A DNA stretch of 64,000 bases, from contig NC_091932.1 of the NCBI RefSeq assembly GCF_041260155.1, positions 7,809,001 through 7,873,000 on the forward strand, in the 5' to 3' direction. A program made the position numbers and the translations under genes. Numbering within the stretch: the stretch's first letter is position 1; the number at the start of each line of letters is the position of its first letter. Below are positions 12,366 to 23,700 of this stretch, in pieces. The notes beneath the pieces are model-generated. The model saw only the letters and a program-made list of their open reading frames with translations. It made no database searches and was not told the DNA's origin. This DNA comes from Ptychodera flava. Lineage: Eukaryota > Hemichordata > Enteropneusta > Ptychoderidae.

Positions 12366-13266
12366 CAGTCCGGGTCAGCTCCAAAATTGGAGCGCTATAC
12401 CATAATATTTCCCACTCTCATTAGCCAATCAGCGGCCAGCGCGCCATCAGTAAAAATTGTATTTCCTGGCAACCTCCACATGCGTCCTTCGTTACGTACG
12501 CCATACTGTGTCGAACTCCCGCGCCGTATTCTGTCATAATGTCGAACAGTTGTGTGGCCACTCTGTCAAAACACAATTTCAAAAGCGCGTACCAGTTTTA
12601 TTCTGGCTAAGACAACCAAACCCCATATATCGCTGTGATTCCTAGACTCTGGCTTGAAGTCCTGCGAAATATAAATCGTGTACCTACACAGCTCGTTCAG
12701 AATACCCCATTTGTATCGGAGATGGCAGCGATACAAATTCTACCGTATGGGGAACAGTTGTGTGGCCACTCTGTCAACACATTTTCAAAATCGCGTACCA
12801 TTTTTAGTCTGCGTTTGACAACTACAAAACAGGTATCGTTTTAAAGCTCTGACATTGCTCTTCTTTCTTGCAAAATGTTATACGCGTACCTACACAAATA
12901 ACCTTTATAACAGTATTTCTAATAGAGATGACGAACATCCACAAAATGATTCTCGGTACTTGAGCGAAATCGATAAACTGGGGGTAGAAATGAATCGTCA
13001 ATATTTCGAATATTTGTTCACTAATCGGACTCCTTGTTGGACATGACCTTCTGCAGAACACGTGGATTATGTTGACTGTCGAAATTCGTCGAAATTCACA
13101 AGACAGGGGCTTAATAAGCGGACCAAAACTGCCGATCACACTTGGTGGTGAATTTGTGACCCAGCGTGACCTGTACTTTATTAATGATGTAATCTGGTCG
13201 ATGATTGGCTGAATGCCGGAATACATTATCATAATGAGTCTCCAATTTTGGAGCTGACCCGGACTG
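12366..13266. mobile_element. 901-bp terminal-inverted-repeat element (MITE-like)
   Basis: Both ends carry the same 27-bp perfect terminal inverted repeat, starting CAGTCCGGGTCAGCTCCAAA inward from 12366 and, on the other strand, inward from 13266. Similarity continues inward imperfectly for about 50 bp more. The element is flanked by GTATT at 12361-12365 and 13267-13271. It carries no transposase. Its interior has a tandem duplication (12544-12960). It is inserted in the N-terminal coding part of the minus-strand LINE ORF1. The superfamily is unclear; a 5-bp duplication is not typical of the best-known groups. Confidence 0.8.
12544..12960. repeat. two tandem copies of a 208-bp unit
   Basis: GAACAGTTGTGTGGCCACTC occurs at 12544 and again at 12752. 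The following sequence aligns imperfectly over the unit, including TACGCGTACCTACAC-like words near each end (CGTGTACCTACACA and CGCGTACCTACACA). The unit lies wholly inside the 901-bp element. Confidence 0.65.
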
Positions 13267-13500
13267 GTATTGGTCAAGGCTGACACCCATAATTCTAAAG
13301 ATAAAGTTTGTCCAGTAACTAAACCACCCTGACAATTTCGAGTGCTGTTGGAACCATGTAAGAGAGTGTTTCCCTTCAATCTTGCAGAGCCCCGGTTTGT
13401 ACGTGTTACCTGCGCAAACACCTCAATTCTGTTGTTTTTTGCCATAACTCTATACAAATCTTTATAAAATTTGACCCCTTCCAATCATTGATTGTAAAAT

Positions 13501-14324
13501 TTGACCCCCCAAATGGTTTTGTAAAGGTCAACTCCCTCTGATTTCCATCGGCACTCCGTCCCCCTAAAACGAATGCTCCCTAATCCATTAATTAATTAAT
13601 TCTTAATTAGTCTGGCCATCAATAGTAAGATGCCGTCAATGTGTAATCTCCCTGTGGGAGGATAAGAACACAGGGGTTGTCTCCGAATATAAAGTATGTG
13701 CCTGACCTTGGATCGACATTCCTAACCAATGTTCGAAGACGCTGTGAACAAAATCAATAGCTAAAAAGCGTTTAAAAGAGCAGTGCACATGTACCTATAC
13801 CGTGGACAATAAGCGAGAATTTTTCGTACTTTTTACAATTTTTGTGCTACTATATATTTTTCGATCTACTGTATCGAATTTCGCTTTACTGTTTACAATA
13901 CAATGTCTCTGCTACGATATGTTCTCCGCTCTACTGTAGTTTTCTGCTCTTCTGTTTCCTCTCCGCGCGCTGTTTGCTGTGACCATTAAGTAGTGGATTG
14001 CATTATTTACGAACTTACCGGCGCATTTCATAGGCAACAATGGAAAAGCAATTCCACACATCGCTAATATCTTTGTTGTTTGTGTTTACTGCCCTTTGTA
14101 CGGGTATTTTATGTTTTGCTGTTTTGTGTAGAGAACTGATTAGTCACGGCAAGACACAGCTGTAATTTGCCTGTCAGTGCATTTTCTACTCCGGAGACGA
14201 GAGACTATTTGTAACACTCCGATCCTTTAACGCTACGTTGCAAGGAAGATGACGATATTATGACTTTGTTCATCTGGAATGTGTTGCCTCAATATGCATG
14301 CTTTAATACGCCAAAACTAAAGCA
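13501..14324. other. non-genic stretch
   Basis: No gene seen. Around 13850-13980 there is a weak, degenerate tandem of TCTACTGT-like words. An AT-rich ATTAATTAATT run lies near 13590. Confidence 0.5.
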
Positions 14325-14965
14325 GTTACAGGGAATTTAAGATCAGTGTTAACATTCGCATGTTCATCACACACATTTTCTTCTGAAGTACATACAAAAT
14401 GTGTTGACAAGCCAGACATAATAGTTGCCGGTTCATTTAATTATTAGTTAGAAAAACATTGAAGTCTTTTGGGTCTTTGGAAAGACATGTCTCTATTTTA
14501 CACTACAGAAAATATGGACTAGTAAAAACTACGATTTAGAAGTTTTCGAGAAATTATTGTTTATTGATTGTAGCTGTAGTGCGTATGAAAAGAGATTTTA
14601 CAAGTAAAAACGTCGTGTAACTATTTAATGCAGTGACTTGTTCAATTTTTTTTGTGTGTTTGGTCAACTTGTGTATCTGCAGTAAATTGCCTTTCTGTTT
14701 ACGTTAAAGAGATCATAAACTGGCACCCTGTGTTCTGGATAAACTACTGATTTGTCTCTGCCAAGACCATAACCCCTTATATGTTTTTCTTGCAAATTAA
14801 ATATATCTCTCCGAAGACCCGAAAGACTTCCATGTTTTTCTAACCAGTAATTAAATGAGTCGGCAACTTTAATGTCTGGCTTATCAACACATTTTGAGTG
14901 TACATTAGAAGAAAATGTGTGTGATGAGTATGCGAGTGTAAACACTCATCCTAAATTCCCTGTAA
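14325..14965. repeat. inverted duplication with about 185-bp arms
   Basis: The left arm (about 14325-14510) and the right arm (about 14780-14965) are inverted copies sharing, for example, TCATCACACACATTTTCTTC and AAAATGTGTTGA(C/T)AAGCCAGACAT, with scattered substitutions. The spacer is about 270 bp. The right arm, read on the minus strand, is open and looks coding. The left arm has acquired stops. Both arms start just after TTACAGGGAATTTA, which resembles a 3' splice site. Confidence 0.7.
14664..14945 (-). other. 93-residue open frame of unknown function (one copy of the inverted duplication)
   Basis: I do not recognise this protein. It is hydrophilic, with a segment reading PDIKVADSFNYWLEKHGSLS and a later GYGLGRDKSVVYPEHRVPVY. 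A second copy in inverted orientation at about 14345-14500 keeps part of the protein sequence but has in-frame stops. An acceptor-like ACAG precedes both. It could be an exon of an unknown host gene or part of a transposon; nothing in the window joins to it. Confidence 0.35.
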
Positions 14966-15507
14966 TATAAAGGTAATTCATGATTTAAATAGTTGTTCAA
15001 TGTTTTCTTATGGGGTCGTCTAAGGGGTAGCTAAGGGGGCATGGTATCCCCGCATCCCCGCATGAGTTTTTTCTTCCCTGCGTATTTTAATCGTCCACAA
15101 CAATAAAAGTCCCTTATCTATGGTTCACCGTCCAGTGACCTTATTCAATGGATCCTTTTTGGCAATACGCGTACGTATTGTCTGCATTGTGTGTTTGCGT
15201 GAACACGAGGGGATATAACCCTCGCGAAAAAGACGTGTTATAAGCAATGTAGGACATTTCGTTCGCAGCAAGAAGGCCTATTTACCCAATTTTATTTGAA
15301 TCTAAATAAAGGTTATTCAGGTTCAAATGTTCTAGTGGTGGGTCAACTTTTGCAGACTATGGTAATGTTAACAGAATTCTTCTGTTGTGCCCACTTTTGT
15401 ATTTCAGTATTTGAAGGAATGCTGGTTGACCTTTTCTCCTACGTCCACGTATTCAACGCCTGCTAGGGGAAGCATGTCAACAGATTGTGTTTACATATAT
15501 AATCATA
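14966..15507. other. non-genic stretch
   Basis: No supported gene. A short C/G-rich run near 15020-15065 repeats CCCCGCAT twice. Confidence 0.5.
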
Positions 15508-15588
15508 CGGTTGTCTTAGTCTCGGTTACCCAGACTCCTCTGCGCTACCGGCGCAGAGGAGTCTGGGTAACCGAGACTAACGGTTGTC
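15508..15588. mobile_element. 65-bp perfect hairpin element with 8-bp direct repeats
   Basis: Arms 15516-15545 and 15551-15580 are a perfect 30-bp inverted repeat (starting TTAGTCTCGGTTACCCAGAC) around the 5-base loop TACCG. The direct repeat CGGTTGTC lies immediately outside at 15508-15515 and 15581-15588. An 8-bp duplication fits hAT-type or similar transposition of a minimal fold-back element. The absence of any arm mismatch indicates a recent event. The alternative is a template-switch palindrome, which would not predict the flanking repeat. Confidence 0.8.
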
Positions 15589-16226
15589 TTAACAACGACG
15601 AAACATGTGACACAAAACAAGGCACGCAATTGGTCTAACGACATACTCGTAACTGCACCTTTTTTCTATAAACTATCATTACAACCATAGAGAGACGTCT
15701 GGACAGTCGCTCCGCTTTCTACTGTAAGACAAAGTTTGCATTTTATGTCAGATAGAGATATCTCACACTAAGCCGCGTTTGATTTTGGTATTCATCGGAT
15801 AAAAAGAAACTGCAACACAACCAGGAAATATATGAATGAAGACCAATGTCATAGTCAACGTACGATAAATTACAAGAGATTGTACATGCACCAGTAAGGT
15901 AGGACAAATTTGTACCTGTTAAATTTTATCCGACGATAGTCAAAGAACTTGTTTAGGCGTAATACATACGTAGCCTTGCCGTTGAAAATCTTGACAGTTT
16001 TACGTACAATGCGTTTCAATCTGAACCGGCAACTGATGTATTGGTACCAGCATTACGTGCGTAAGTTTTTGCAAGTGTTTTAATGTTTATTTAAGACCCT
16101 GCCATGTTACTTTCACTTTAATGCTATGAACCATAGCAACCTCAATATACAGACCCGATGAGAAAAAGTTCACCAAGCATAGGGTTAACAATTTCGGTGT
16201 TCTGTTTAATTTCATGCACTCATTTT
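15589..16226. other. non-genic stretch
   Basis: No gene, RNA or repeat was recognised here. Confidence 0.5.
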
Positions 16227-17287
16227 TAGCTCCCATATATGCATATGTATATATGCAAATAGGAGGTATTCTTATAAGATGGAAAAATGTCGTCTGTATG
16301 TATGTATGTATGTATGTACGTATGTATGTATGTATGTATGTATGTCCGTCCACATCAAAAACTCCTAAACCGTAGCACCTACTGTCTTAGTATTTGGTGT
16401 ACAGGTGCACCTAGGGGTGGAGATGTGAATTTGTTCAAATGAACATGTCAGTGCCAAAAATATGCAAATGAGGGGAAAAAAAGGAAAAATCCTGCAAATG
16501 GCTAAAACTCAGTAAGCATTGGTCAGATTTGGTTGAAACTTGGTATGCAGATTTTTTTAGGTATTCTAAATTATGTGTGCAAAAATTTGGATGAAATTTG
16601 CATGTTTGTATTTTTAGGGTATTTTTTCCTTTTTTAGTCAAAAAATCTTGTTCTCTGAAATCACTCGTCTGATTGCTATGAAACTTAATACTCATGTTCC
16701 TCAGGATGACCTCAGTCATGCTTGTACAAATTGTATTGATATTGTCATATTTGTAATTTTGGGGCAATTTTCCCAATTTTTGATAAAAAAATTTGTTATC
16801 CAAAAACTACTGATTTGATAGCTTTGATATTTGGTATACAGGTATCTAAGATTAATCTCAATATAATGTATTGAAGGTATGTTGAAACTGGCAATTTTAT
16901 TTTTATTTTGGGGGCAATTTTTGCCTTTTTTGGTCAAAAAATTTTTCTCCTAAAACTTCTGATCTGGTAGCTTTGATATCTAGTGTACAGGTTCCTAGGA
17001 TTTATGTTAATTAGATATATTGTAAATTAGGATGAAATCTGCAATTTTGTATTTTGGGGGGCAATTTTTTTCCATTTTTGGTCAAAAAATTTGTTTCTCA
17101 AAATTTACTAGTCTGATTGCTTTGATATTTAGTAAACCGGTTTGTTAATAAGATATATTGAAATTAAGTTGAAATCTGGAATTTTGAATTTTTGGGGCAA
17201 CTTTGCGAAACTGTCAGTTTTACTGGGATATCTTTCATTTTGTATTTTTAAGAATTTTTGGGGGTAATTTTATACCTACTGGAACTA
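16227..17287. mobile_element. element with tandem repeats of about 147 bp (Helentron/pearl-like organisation)
   Basis: It starts TAGCTCCCATATATG and ends near GGAACTA, a short imperfect inverted terminus. A (TATG)n tract (16295-16344) is followed by AAAAACTCCTAAACC and then TTGGTGTACAGGT. Degenerate units then share GGCAATTTT...GGTCAAAAAAT, with anchor bases at 16637, 16782, 16933 and 17081 (spacing 145-151 bp). It has no coding capacity. Short termini, a microsatellite and central tandem repeats resemble non-autonomous Helentrons or the pearl elements of bivalves; that class assignment is an inference. Confidence 0.65.
16295..16344. repeat. (TATG)n microsatellite
   Basis: Tetranucleotide run with one TACG interruption, near one end of the 16.2-kb tandem-repeat element. 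Confidence 0.9.
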
Positions 17288-19012
17288 AGAGTATATAATG
17301 TGGTGATTTAGTAAGCATTTGATATGGTAAACTGTATTTGGTGTTGAAATGCAGTAAAAAAATCCTGGCAGATTTTGAAAAAATTCCAAACAAATGCCAA
17401 TAAAAAATTCAGCCAGAGAAGGTTTGACAAAAAGAAAAGGTGGGAGAGTGGGGAAAAAAGAATGTACAATGGATCGGATAAAAAAGATAATGTACCTCAT
17501 CGATCTTCCAGACACTGTCCCTTATCAAATGGTCCACCCCGATGTATTTTTGTGCGCAATTAACCATGCAGTGTATTTTAGTTTAAGATGTCAAGTTAGG
17601 TAAGGATTTCAAAGGAATAGTCAAGTTCACCACAGTTTAACTTTATCTCTTGTGTCATCATCCTTGTGTAATTGGTTAAGTTTGTAAGTTGTTCCAGATG
17701 TGGATGCACCAGCTGTTCTGGAAGAAAACAATGTTTACTTTTCCATGTAGGGTTTCTGAGTTGATGATTGCATGTTGAAATTTCTCCGATCCATGTATCT
17801 GGTGTATGGGCAAAGTGTAAACATTGGTTGCATGTTATGTATTTCAGTCTATGTCAAATATTGTAAGTGAAAAAATCAAGAACAGTTTGCTGTGTGCTTG
17901 TAAAAGATAACATATTTGTCAATACATAAACTGCCTTGCAGATTGATTGTCTTAAAGATTAATACAGAAGTAGAAAAGGAAAAAGAAACTAATCAAATTG
18001 CTGTAACATATTCACTCTCAGTGCCTGTATAGGCCTATACCATATGAAATGAGGCTGTAAAAAATACTACAATACGCACGGAGGTGTCCCATCTTGTGTC
18101 TTTTATTCTATGCACAGGCATTATCAATAGACGCCGAACATTACCTGAATGGTTTTTGAGCACTGCAAGGGTAGCTACGGGGTGAGTAGCCCTATTAACC
18201 CCTTTCCGACATATATGAAAGCACGGTACGTAATCAAAAAGATTGGTGACGGTTATCAAATGAAATTCGAACACAGCCCAACATTTCAGAGTTATACTGA
18301 TAAAAGAGATTTTCATGTCGAACGTTTCCCGGCGAATGCTTTGAACGTTTCCAAAAGAACGCGGAGGATAAAATCAGTCTGTACTTTGAAATTTCTCTTT
18401 CACTTTAAATTCTACGAAGGCTTATCATTCCTCTCCGGTAAACACAGTCCGTGTTGTGAGGGCGCTCTACAAATTTGAGCATCGTCAGTGCTTTGTATGG
18501 TATACATGACTGCATTCGCAAACACCTTTGGAGGGCGGGAGGGCATGAGAAAGGGGCGGGGTGAAAATATCAAGTGTACGTTGGGCGCATTTGAAGGAAT
18601 TTAGAGAATTAAAGAGGGGACTTCGAAACGAAAATGTCTCTGATTCACATGAACTATGTGTTTGGTCGTCCCTTAAATAAATGTCACAAAAAACAAATTG
18701 TAGGCCTATGGTAAAAAAACATTCTCTGTTGTTAGGTTATTACTAAGAACAAATACACAAACATACATACATACGACCGTGAAGGGCCCCTTTCAATACA
18801 TTGACCCTGGAACAGTGGAAGTCACACTGGGTCACTTATAAGGGGTAGACCCACCTTCCTTGAGTGATTTTGGTCATTTTTTGTTTCATGGTAAATTTTG
18901 AATCTGTCTAATATGGCCTTTGAGTGGACGATAAGTTTGAAACCATAACGTACTCGGAAATGAGTTAGATTTTAACAAAAATGAATATTGTAGGCCAGTT
19001 CGCATGCCGTTT
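17288..19012. other. non-genic stretch
   Basis: The longest open frame is 18149-18478 (+, 109 residues), with no recognised motif and an overlapping minus frame of similar length, so neither is called a gene. There is a short run of ACATACAT repeats near 18755. Confidence 0.5.
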
Positions 19013-19066
19013 TAGCTCACGTGTGTAAACACGTGGGCTAATGTCATAGCGATGTTTGTCTGTCTG

Positions 19067-19132
<66 letters not shown>

Positions 19133-20745
19133 TGTTTACACGATAACTCAAAAACGCCTGAACGGATTCAAGTCAGATTTGGTACACAGGTACCATATGC
19201 TACTTGCAAGAACTGATTAGATTTTGGTTAGTGTGGCTTGTATATTAATGAAGTTATGCAATATCGTTTTTTTCCGTACAATGGTTTCCCTATGGAGACG
19301 GTAATGACAATGTAGACATATATCAAGAAATACTGCACAAAATTTCATGAAACTTTTCACAGATGACAATCTAAGAACATTATGATGATACTGTGAGTGT
19401 CATGTCAATTATCTTCTCATTTGCATATTTAATGAACTTTTGTTATTAGTGAGATAACTCTGAAATTCCTGCACCAAACTTGATGATACTTGCAACAAAT
19501 ATTGATCTGATATATATCTAATTATACTTAAAAGCATTGGACAGTGTTAAGTTATTAAATAGCTCATTTGCATATTTTATGAAGTTTTGTAATTAGTCAT
19601 ATAACTCCGATATAACTTCACCAAATGTGACGAAATCTGCTGCAGATACTGATCCGACTGATATCTAACTGTAGTGTAAAGCATTTAGTAGTGTGAAATT
19701 AATTAAGGGTTCATTTGCATATTTAATGAACTTTGTAATTAGGTATATAACTCTGACATTACGGCACCCAAGTCTTTGAAATTCGGTACAGATATTGTTT
19801 TGATAAATATCTAATTGTACTGAGAAGCATTTGGCAGTGTCAAGTTAACAAATAGGTCATTTGCATATTTTATGAAGTTTTGTAATTAGTGATATAACTC
19901 CAAAATAACTGCACCAAATGTTATGAAATCTGCGGCAGATACTGATCCGACAGATATCTAATTGTGGTGTGGAGCATTTACTTGTGTGAAGTTAATTAAG
20001 GGTTTATTTGCATATTTAATGAACTTTGTAATTAGTGATATTACTCCAAAATTACAGTGTTAAATTTGATGAAACTTGCTACAGATGTTGATCTGATAAA
20101 TATCCAATTGTACTGAGAAGCATTGAACAGTGTCAAGTTAATAATTAGCTCATTTGCATATTTCATGAAGTTTTATAAGTAGTCATATAACTCCGAAATA
20201 ACTGCATCAAATGTGATGAAAACTGCTGCATATACTGATCTGACAGATATCTAACTGTGTTGTAAAGCATTTAGTAGTGTAAAGTTAATTAAGGTTTCAT
20301 TTGCATATTTACTAAACTTCGTAATTAGGTATATAACTCTGAAATTACAGAACCAAATTTTGTGAAACCCGCTACAGATATTGATTTGATAAATATTTAA
20401 TTGTGCTATGAATCATTGAACAGTGTTAAGTTAATATAGGGATTATTTGCATATTTAATGAACTTTGTAATTAGTGACATTACTCTAAAATTACTGCATT
20501 AAATTAAATGAAACGTGCTACAAATGTTGATCTGATGGATATCTAATTGTCTCATGAAGCATTGAGCAGTGTCAAGTTAATTAACAGCTCATTTGCATAT
20601 TAAATAAAGTTTTGTAATTAGTGATTAAAATCTGAGAGTACTTTGCGATGTTGAAAAAAACCTGCTTCATTTAGTGATAACATATATCTTATTGTTCTGT
20701 GAAGCGTACTACTATTAATGAACCTGTTGTAAAACACGTGAGCAT
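19013..20745. mobile_element. element with nine tandem repeats of 146-147 bp
   Basis: The left end TAGCTCACGTGTGTAAAC and the right end ACACGTGAGCATA are short inverted termini. CACGTGTGTAAACACGTG forms a stem-loop at the left end. GTCTGTCTGTCC and a long (GT)n follow, then AACTCAAAAACGCCTGAACG and TTGGTACACAGGTACC. The tandem unit is anchored by CATTTGCATAT at 19418, 19565, 19712, 19858, 20005, 20151, 20298, 20444 and 20590, giving spacings of 147, 147, 146, 147, 146, 147, 146 and 146. It has no transposase and shares its layout with the 16.2-kb and 36.0-kb elements. Confidence 0.75.
19070..19131. repeat. (GT)n microsatellite
   Basis: An uninterrupted GT dinucleotide run of about 62 bp, inside the left part of the 19.0-20.7 kb element. 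Confidence 0.95.
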
Positions 20746-23700
20746 ATTCAGTTCATATCTGGTTTTTTTTGTCTTAACGGTTTCCAGATTAGTCAAGGCT
20801 ATCTCAAGACCCTAAGTAGATTACGTTTATTCCGTCCGGAGGAGTGCGCATGCGTCAGTCTTCTTCCCAGCTGCTGGCATGGCAGGAAGTATGTCGTGGC
20901 TACTGAACATGCTGAAGGTAGCCGTCGATTGCAAAAGCATGGTCCACAAAAGCGAAATATCAAGCATATGGCCGGGAATGAGAGAACAGTTAAAATTGTC
21001 AGAGTTACAGTCAGGCTTAAAACTCCAGTTTCCGATGCGTTGAAAAGGTGTAAACTGGAAATGGTCGCAAGCGAGGACTGTAACGCAGAACGCTTACTCA
21101 TTCAACACTAAACTGAGCTTCGAACAAATACTGGTGATACATCTTGCGCACAACTGAGATGCTGCTCATTGTAGTTTACGTTATTTTTACCTCGTTTTCC
21201 TATAACACGTATTTAATAAAACTGTTCCCGTACAAAACAAATAACGGCCGAAAATCCAAATAGTAAGGTAAGTCTTTGTCTTTACATTTTTGCCAAATAA
21301 AGTCCAGCATTCAAACTTAATCGCCGCCGAAAACCAAAACGTACATTTGTGTCCGCTGACAAGTGACGTGGACTCAATGCAAAGTATAGTCTGACATTCA
21401 AACTGACCCCGCCCCAATCAAACTAGGCTACTCCGAAAGTCCAAAAAATACGTCTTTTTCTGATAACAGTTTACATGTTTGTCTGCACCTAATGAAGTCC
21501 GACATTCAAAAGTGATCCCGCTCCGAACTAATTGCGACTGATGATAAAAATGTCAGATGATTTTTTTACGTCTGCAAACGCCAAGTGAAGTCCGGCAACC
21601 AAAACTATTATCGCTTACGTTACGGTTTACACGTAAAGCATGCAATGAAGATTACGTTCCTGTACGTCACCACAAGTTTTCTATCTTTTTTTGTGAAAAT
21701 AGTTGCGACGTCTTTTTGTTTCAACAGTTGGGCGAGCAACATTCCTCTCAGTAGAAATTAGAAATATGCCAATAGTTCGAAATTTTATAACGAGAAAATC
21801 GCGCCGGTGGTCTGCTCTGCCCGGTTTGGAAACGTGAGCTTATTGTTTTGTGAATTCTATGCGGGCACAGAGGGAACGTGATGCGGATAACGCACGTACA
21901 GTTTTGCTATATTACATTAGAATGATGCCGTGATTTACAATGTAAACACAATGTTGACCTAGAATTTGTTTTTCAATCTGTACCGGAGCTAATCATAGAG
22001 CATATATAATTTGTCTCGATCAACTGAACTTTTATTGGCGGACTGCTCATGAAGTGAGTCGAAGTCCTGGGTCGAAATCAATCTCGATTGAAAAGTATGC
22101 GATATTTCACAGCACAAATTCATATCAGTATAGCTTTAAAATCATTGCGATTAAATTGTTATTAGGTAATTATAAACTTATGCGGTAAATTTAAGGAAAC
22201 CAAAATTGAAAATGATAGAATAATTTTCATGAACTTGAAAAAAATTAAACAACCATGAACGTGCTTTTTTCGAATCAGCAACTACTTTTTCCTGTGGATA
22301 AACTCAATCACGCTGAAAAACAGCGTGCTGCTGGTCTGTCTATCGTCGTTATCAACGGACAGTCGCAACCGGAGAATGACGAATGCTCGTTTCCACATAT
22401 CAGCCAACGCGATATTAAACTGTTTGACTGAAGTTCACGCATTTCATTACTTGTACAAAATTTGACCGTCGCGATTTTAGAATGACGCATTCAGTTGCGG
22501 CGTGGTCACAGATTCACATCTGTTTTAGGTACTCGCCTCCATGGTATACTCGCGAAGCCAAAACAAGTCGCTTTTAGAATTGTTCAAGTTTCGTGTCAGA
22601 ATCGATTTATTTCAGTTTTTCGCAAACTTTTTATCTTACTATTAGGAAATCGTTTTAGATACCAGATATTGTTAGGTGTTATATTTAGTTTAGCCTAACG
22701 ATGGGTTCTAACCTGGCACAACACAAAGTTAGCCCGGCACTGGTGCTTCTGAGGTCGGAAACCGCGTTCATATGTAGCTGTCCGTTTTTAGCTTCATGCC
22801 ATGTTCAAGGCGGACTGTGGTCGTACTTCAACATGCAGTACGGAACGTAAAAGCTAACGTACGCAACAAGGCGTCTGAAGGAACTTCGTCTTTGTCGGTA
22901 TGTACCACATTGTAAATTCATTGTCACGTGTCTCTCTCCGGGCAGGAAGCTGAAAACGCGGTGACGATTGCACAACCAAAAGAGAGGAAAACACGATGTC
23001 ATCGGACTTGGCATGCAAAATCACATAATTTTTACGAAGCATATACGCAGCCAGTCATTTCTTCGCTTGATAATCAAATTTAACTGGTACACTACAGTGC
23101 ACAGTTAATACGCTAGTGTGTATTTAGCAAGAAGATTATCCCCAGATTTAGCTCGGAATGACAGTTGTGTAAATAAAGCCTAACGCTTGCGCCGCGAACT
23201 GGCCGTTTCAGTGTTCATTTTCTTCCAATTTTCACGTCATGTATCATTTCATTCATACCACAAATTCAGGCAATTGTGTAAAAAGTCCTGTACTTCATTA
23301 TGGGCTGGGAATTTCCACCGAAAATGTGAGCGAACCGGAATTTTAGCTGACTTTGTGCGACTCCAAGGGTCGCATACACATTTCTGCGATTTACTCCGTT
23401 CCGTTTTTGGCAATGTATCGCAACTTCTGGAGAGTGTAACTTGGCGCCACGTTGACGGATTAGCCTTATCTTTGCACAGGTTGTAGTTAGTGGCTGTTTG
23501 TACAAAACCGTGTCTCAGAATTCCGATAATGTTCCAAAAACAAAAGATATCGTGACAAACTTGGACAAAAGCCGTTAATTTATTCAGAATCTACCACTTC
23601 TCACTTTCAAGGCTAATTGTGCAAAAACAAAGCGGAGTATCAAAAATCCAAGACACGGTTTTTTACACACCTTACCCTGCTATCGATTGCAGTAAACGGC

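Larger units (their letters stand above)
11842..13290 (-). pseudogene. LINE ORF1 (2A-like leader, coiled coil, RNA-binding-type domain), interrupted
   Basis: The ORF starts at an ATG at 13288-13290 and continues past the 901-bp insertion into the frame 12360-11842. After a basic N-terminal segment come a hydrophobic stretch ending in the 2A-like motif, a coiled coil (SRMNNIEDEMREIREEV and following heptads, about 12080-11920), and after a frameshift near 11885 the DDLENRARRNNSI motif. That motif starts the RNA-binding-type domain of L1/CR1 ORF1 proteins. Removing the insertion and one copy of its 5-bp duplication puts the two halves in the same frame. A frameshift near 11885 and another near 11800 still break it. 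The known role of this family is RNA binding in the retrotransposition particle. Confidence 0.65.
9690..13500 (-). mobile_element. CR1-group LINE with 2A-like ORF1, internally deleted and interrupted
   Basis: The order on the minus strand is: 5' region (about 13500-13291), ORF1 (from 13290), the RT connector and RT (about 11600-10445), the C-terminal block (10207-9950, ending in a KLWNSIPLNIRD motif), and a 3' end with AATAAA followed by an A-rich run at about 9712-9690. A 901-bp element sits inside the start of ORF1 (12366-13266). No endonuclease lies between the ORF1 and RT blocks: ORF1 homology runs straight into the pre-RT connector near 11640. This indicates an internal deletion. The RT has [13 protein letters not shown] and YADD boxes. 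It is probably non-autonomous now. Confidence 0.75.

Noticed and set aside
12822..13484. 220-residue minus-strand open frame as a gene
   Set aside because: It runs through the TIR element, its tandem repeat and the LINE 5' region, and shows no domain. It is an accidental frame.
18035..18478. Overlapping 93- and 109-residue frames on opposite strands
   Set aside because: Neither has a motif, splice signal or codon pattern that favours it, and they are likely chance frames.
19418..20600. Tandem array considered as a CRISPR or centromeric satellite
   Set aside because: The units are contiguous and diverged with no spacers, and only nine are present within a bounded element in an animal genome.
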